Origin: Clostridia bacterium
GTDB taxonomy: Bacteria > Bacillota > Clostridia > Christensenellales > CAG-917
Assembly (NCBI GenBank): GCA_017500745.1
Contig: JAFVYE010000065.1
Coordinates: 1-7,125 of the forward strand
Length of the DNA: 7,125 nt
Direction: 5' to 3'
Shown: piece by piece, positions 6,329 through 7,125 of the stretch
Position numbering within the stretch: the first letter of the stretch is position 1
How the letters are laid out: each line of letters begins with the position of its first letter
Position numbers and translations under genes: made by a program
Notes under the pieces: model-generated
Told to the model about the DNA's origin: nothing
Seen by the model: only the letters and a program-made list of their open reading frames with translations
Database searches by the model: none

Positions 6329-7125
6329 TTACTCCTCCTTTGTTTCGGAGTGTTGGAGCTCTGAGTCTGCCAAGGGAGCGTCCTCGCTGGTGTTGTCGTC
6401 AGGTTCGGAGGGAGCATCGCCCTTTTTGGACAATTTGTTGCCAATGAGCAGAAGCTTGTGAATTGGCTCAAAAAGAGGTTCCTCTCCAAACAAATTGCGG
6501 AGCAATGCGCTTGCCATGCGAATCAGAGGTGCAGAAATCAAGGTGGTGACAATGGTGCCAAGTCCGATATGGTGGAATGAGTGGGTGTAGATTGTTGCCC
6601 AGTCAAAGGTGGTGACGTCTCCAAATATGGAGAATGCAAGGATTATTGACACCGCAAGGCAAGAGAAGTCAAACACCCATTTCACGTGGTGCATGTCCAG
6701 TTTGTGGACGCGTGCAACCTCGTGGACGCAAAGCTCGTAGGATTCAACAGGGAGATAGGAGCGGAAGAAGAATGCCACGCCGATACAAGTGACAATGTCG
6801 CCAACAATGAGCATAACCCAGCGGAGCCAAAGCTCTGCAAAGGGCTCTGTGCCAATGATGAGCATCCACATGTCCACCACGTAGCCGTATATGACTGCGG
6901 TGAGAAAGGACAGAAGATATCTCCAATCAAAGCGCCAACAGATGAGGCAAGTGATGATGACAATGAGGCCTTGCACCAAATATTCTGCCATGCCAACGGT
7001 AAAACCGTTCCATAGAGGGTGGATGGCGTCTGCAAGGATAAATGCAGGGGCGGCGATCATGCTGATGCCAAGGTCGGCTCGGTTGCATATTGCCACGCCA
7101 AGAGCAACCAAAAACACCCCCAACA
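6329..7125 (-). CDS. YczE/DUF6198-like membrane protein, 5' end outside window
   Basis: The frame stays open from the right edge of the window to a TAA complement at 6329-6331, giving at least 264 residues. The TTG near the edge reads as an internal Leu in a typical first-helix stretch (GVFLVALGVAICNRADLGIS), so the true start lies beyond the window. That stretch, with the conserved 'AdLGiS' pattern, resembles the YczE/YitT-like family of Bacillota (DUF6198). About five to six helices are visible (window residues roughly 1-12, 45-63, 68-90, 100-120, 148-168, 186-204). After these comes a cytoplasmic tail in which the final 31 residues or so (KGDAPSEPDDNTSE onward) are acidic, low-complexity and probably disordered. 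YczE has been linked to polyketide and lipopeptide production in Bacillus relatives, but no such genes are near. The function here is unknown. Confidence 0.85.
   Translation of the reverse strand, partial: LGVFLVALGVAICNRADLGISMIAAPAFILADAIHPLWNGFTVGMAEYLVQGLIVIITCLICWRFDWRYLLSFLTAVIYGYVVDMWMLIIGTEPFAELWLRWVMLIVGDIVTCIGVAFFFRSYLPVESYELCVHEVARVHKLDMHHVKWVFDFSCLAVSIILAFSIFGDVTTFDWATIYTHSFHHIGLGTIVTTLISAPLIRMASALLRNLFGEEPLFEPIHKLLLIGNKLSKKGDAPSEPDDNTSEDAPLADSELQHSETKEE

Noticed and set aside
1..7125. CRISPR arrays, tRNA or rRNA genes, insertion sequences
   Set aside because: No regularly spaced direct repeats, cloverleaf-like segments, rRNA-like stretches or transposase frames were found on either strand.

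Overview
The window looks like a piece of a chromosome from a low-to-moderate GC, probably host-associated Bacillota (Clostridia-like) bacterium. This is an inference from three things: purine-rich AGGAGG-type ribosome binding sites, a YczE/DUF6198-type membrane protein, and a NanI-like (GH33) sialidase next to a GPH-family sugar symporter. No rRNA, tRNA, CRISPR array or transposase was found. By eye the first ~750 bases are more AT-rich than the rest.

Layout. Positions 1-135 hold the tail of an unrecognised open frame. Positions 203-676 encode a 157-residue protein resembling a short piece of a beta-propeller, unidentified. Positions 777-1727 encode an unrecognised four-helix membrane protein with a large outer loop and a PH-like C-terminal region. 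Two imperfect copies of a 29-base motif (141-169 and 720-748, 25/29 identical) lie upstream of these last two genes.

Four same-strand genes with gaps of 14-28 bases then form a probable operon (1826-6274). They are a sialidase anchored in the membrane by three N-terminal helices with a complete GH33 catalytic set, a 121-residue three-helix membrane protein, a GPH (MelB-like) cation:sugar symporter, and a LacA/Maa-type O-acetyltransferase. A strong hairpin terminator at 6289-6314 closes the operon and also serves the converging gene on the minus strand (6329-7125), a YczE-like membrane protein that runs off the right edge.

Working model (inference): the tethered sialidase cuts terminal sialic acid from host glycans at the cell surface. 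The GPH symporter imports either the released sugar or the desialylated glycan product, and the acetyltransferase modifies a sugar inside the cell. No nanA/nanE/nanK-type catabolic gene and no known sialic acid transporter type (TRAP, SSS, NanT, ABC) lies in the window. The transported substrate is therefore the most interesting open question.
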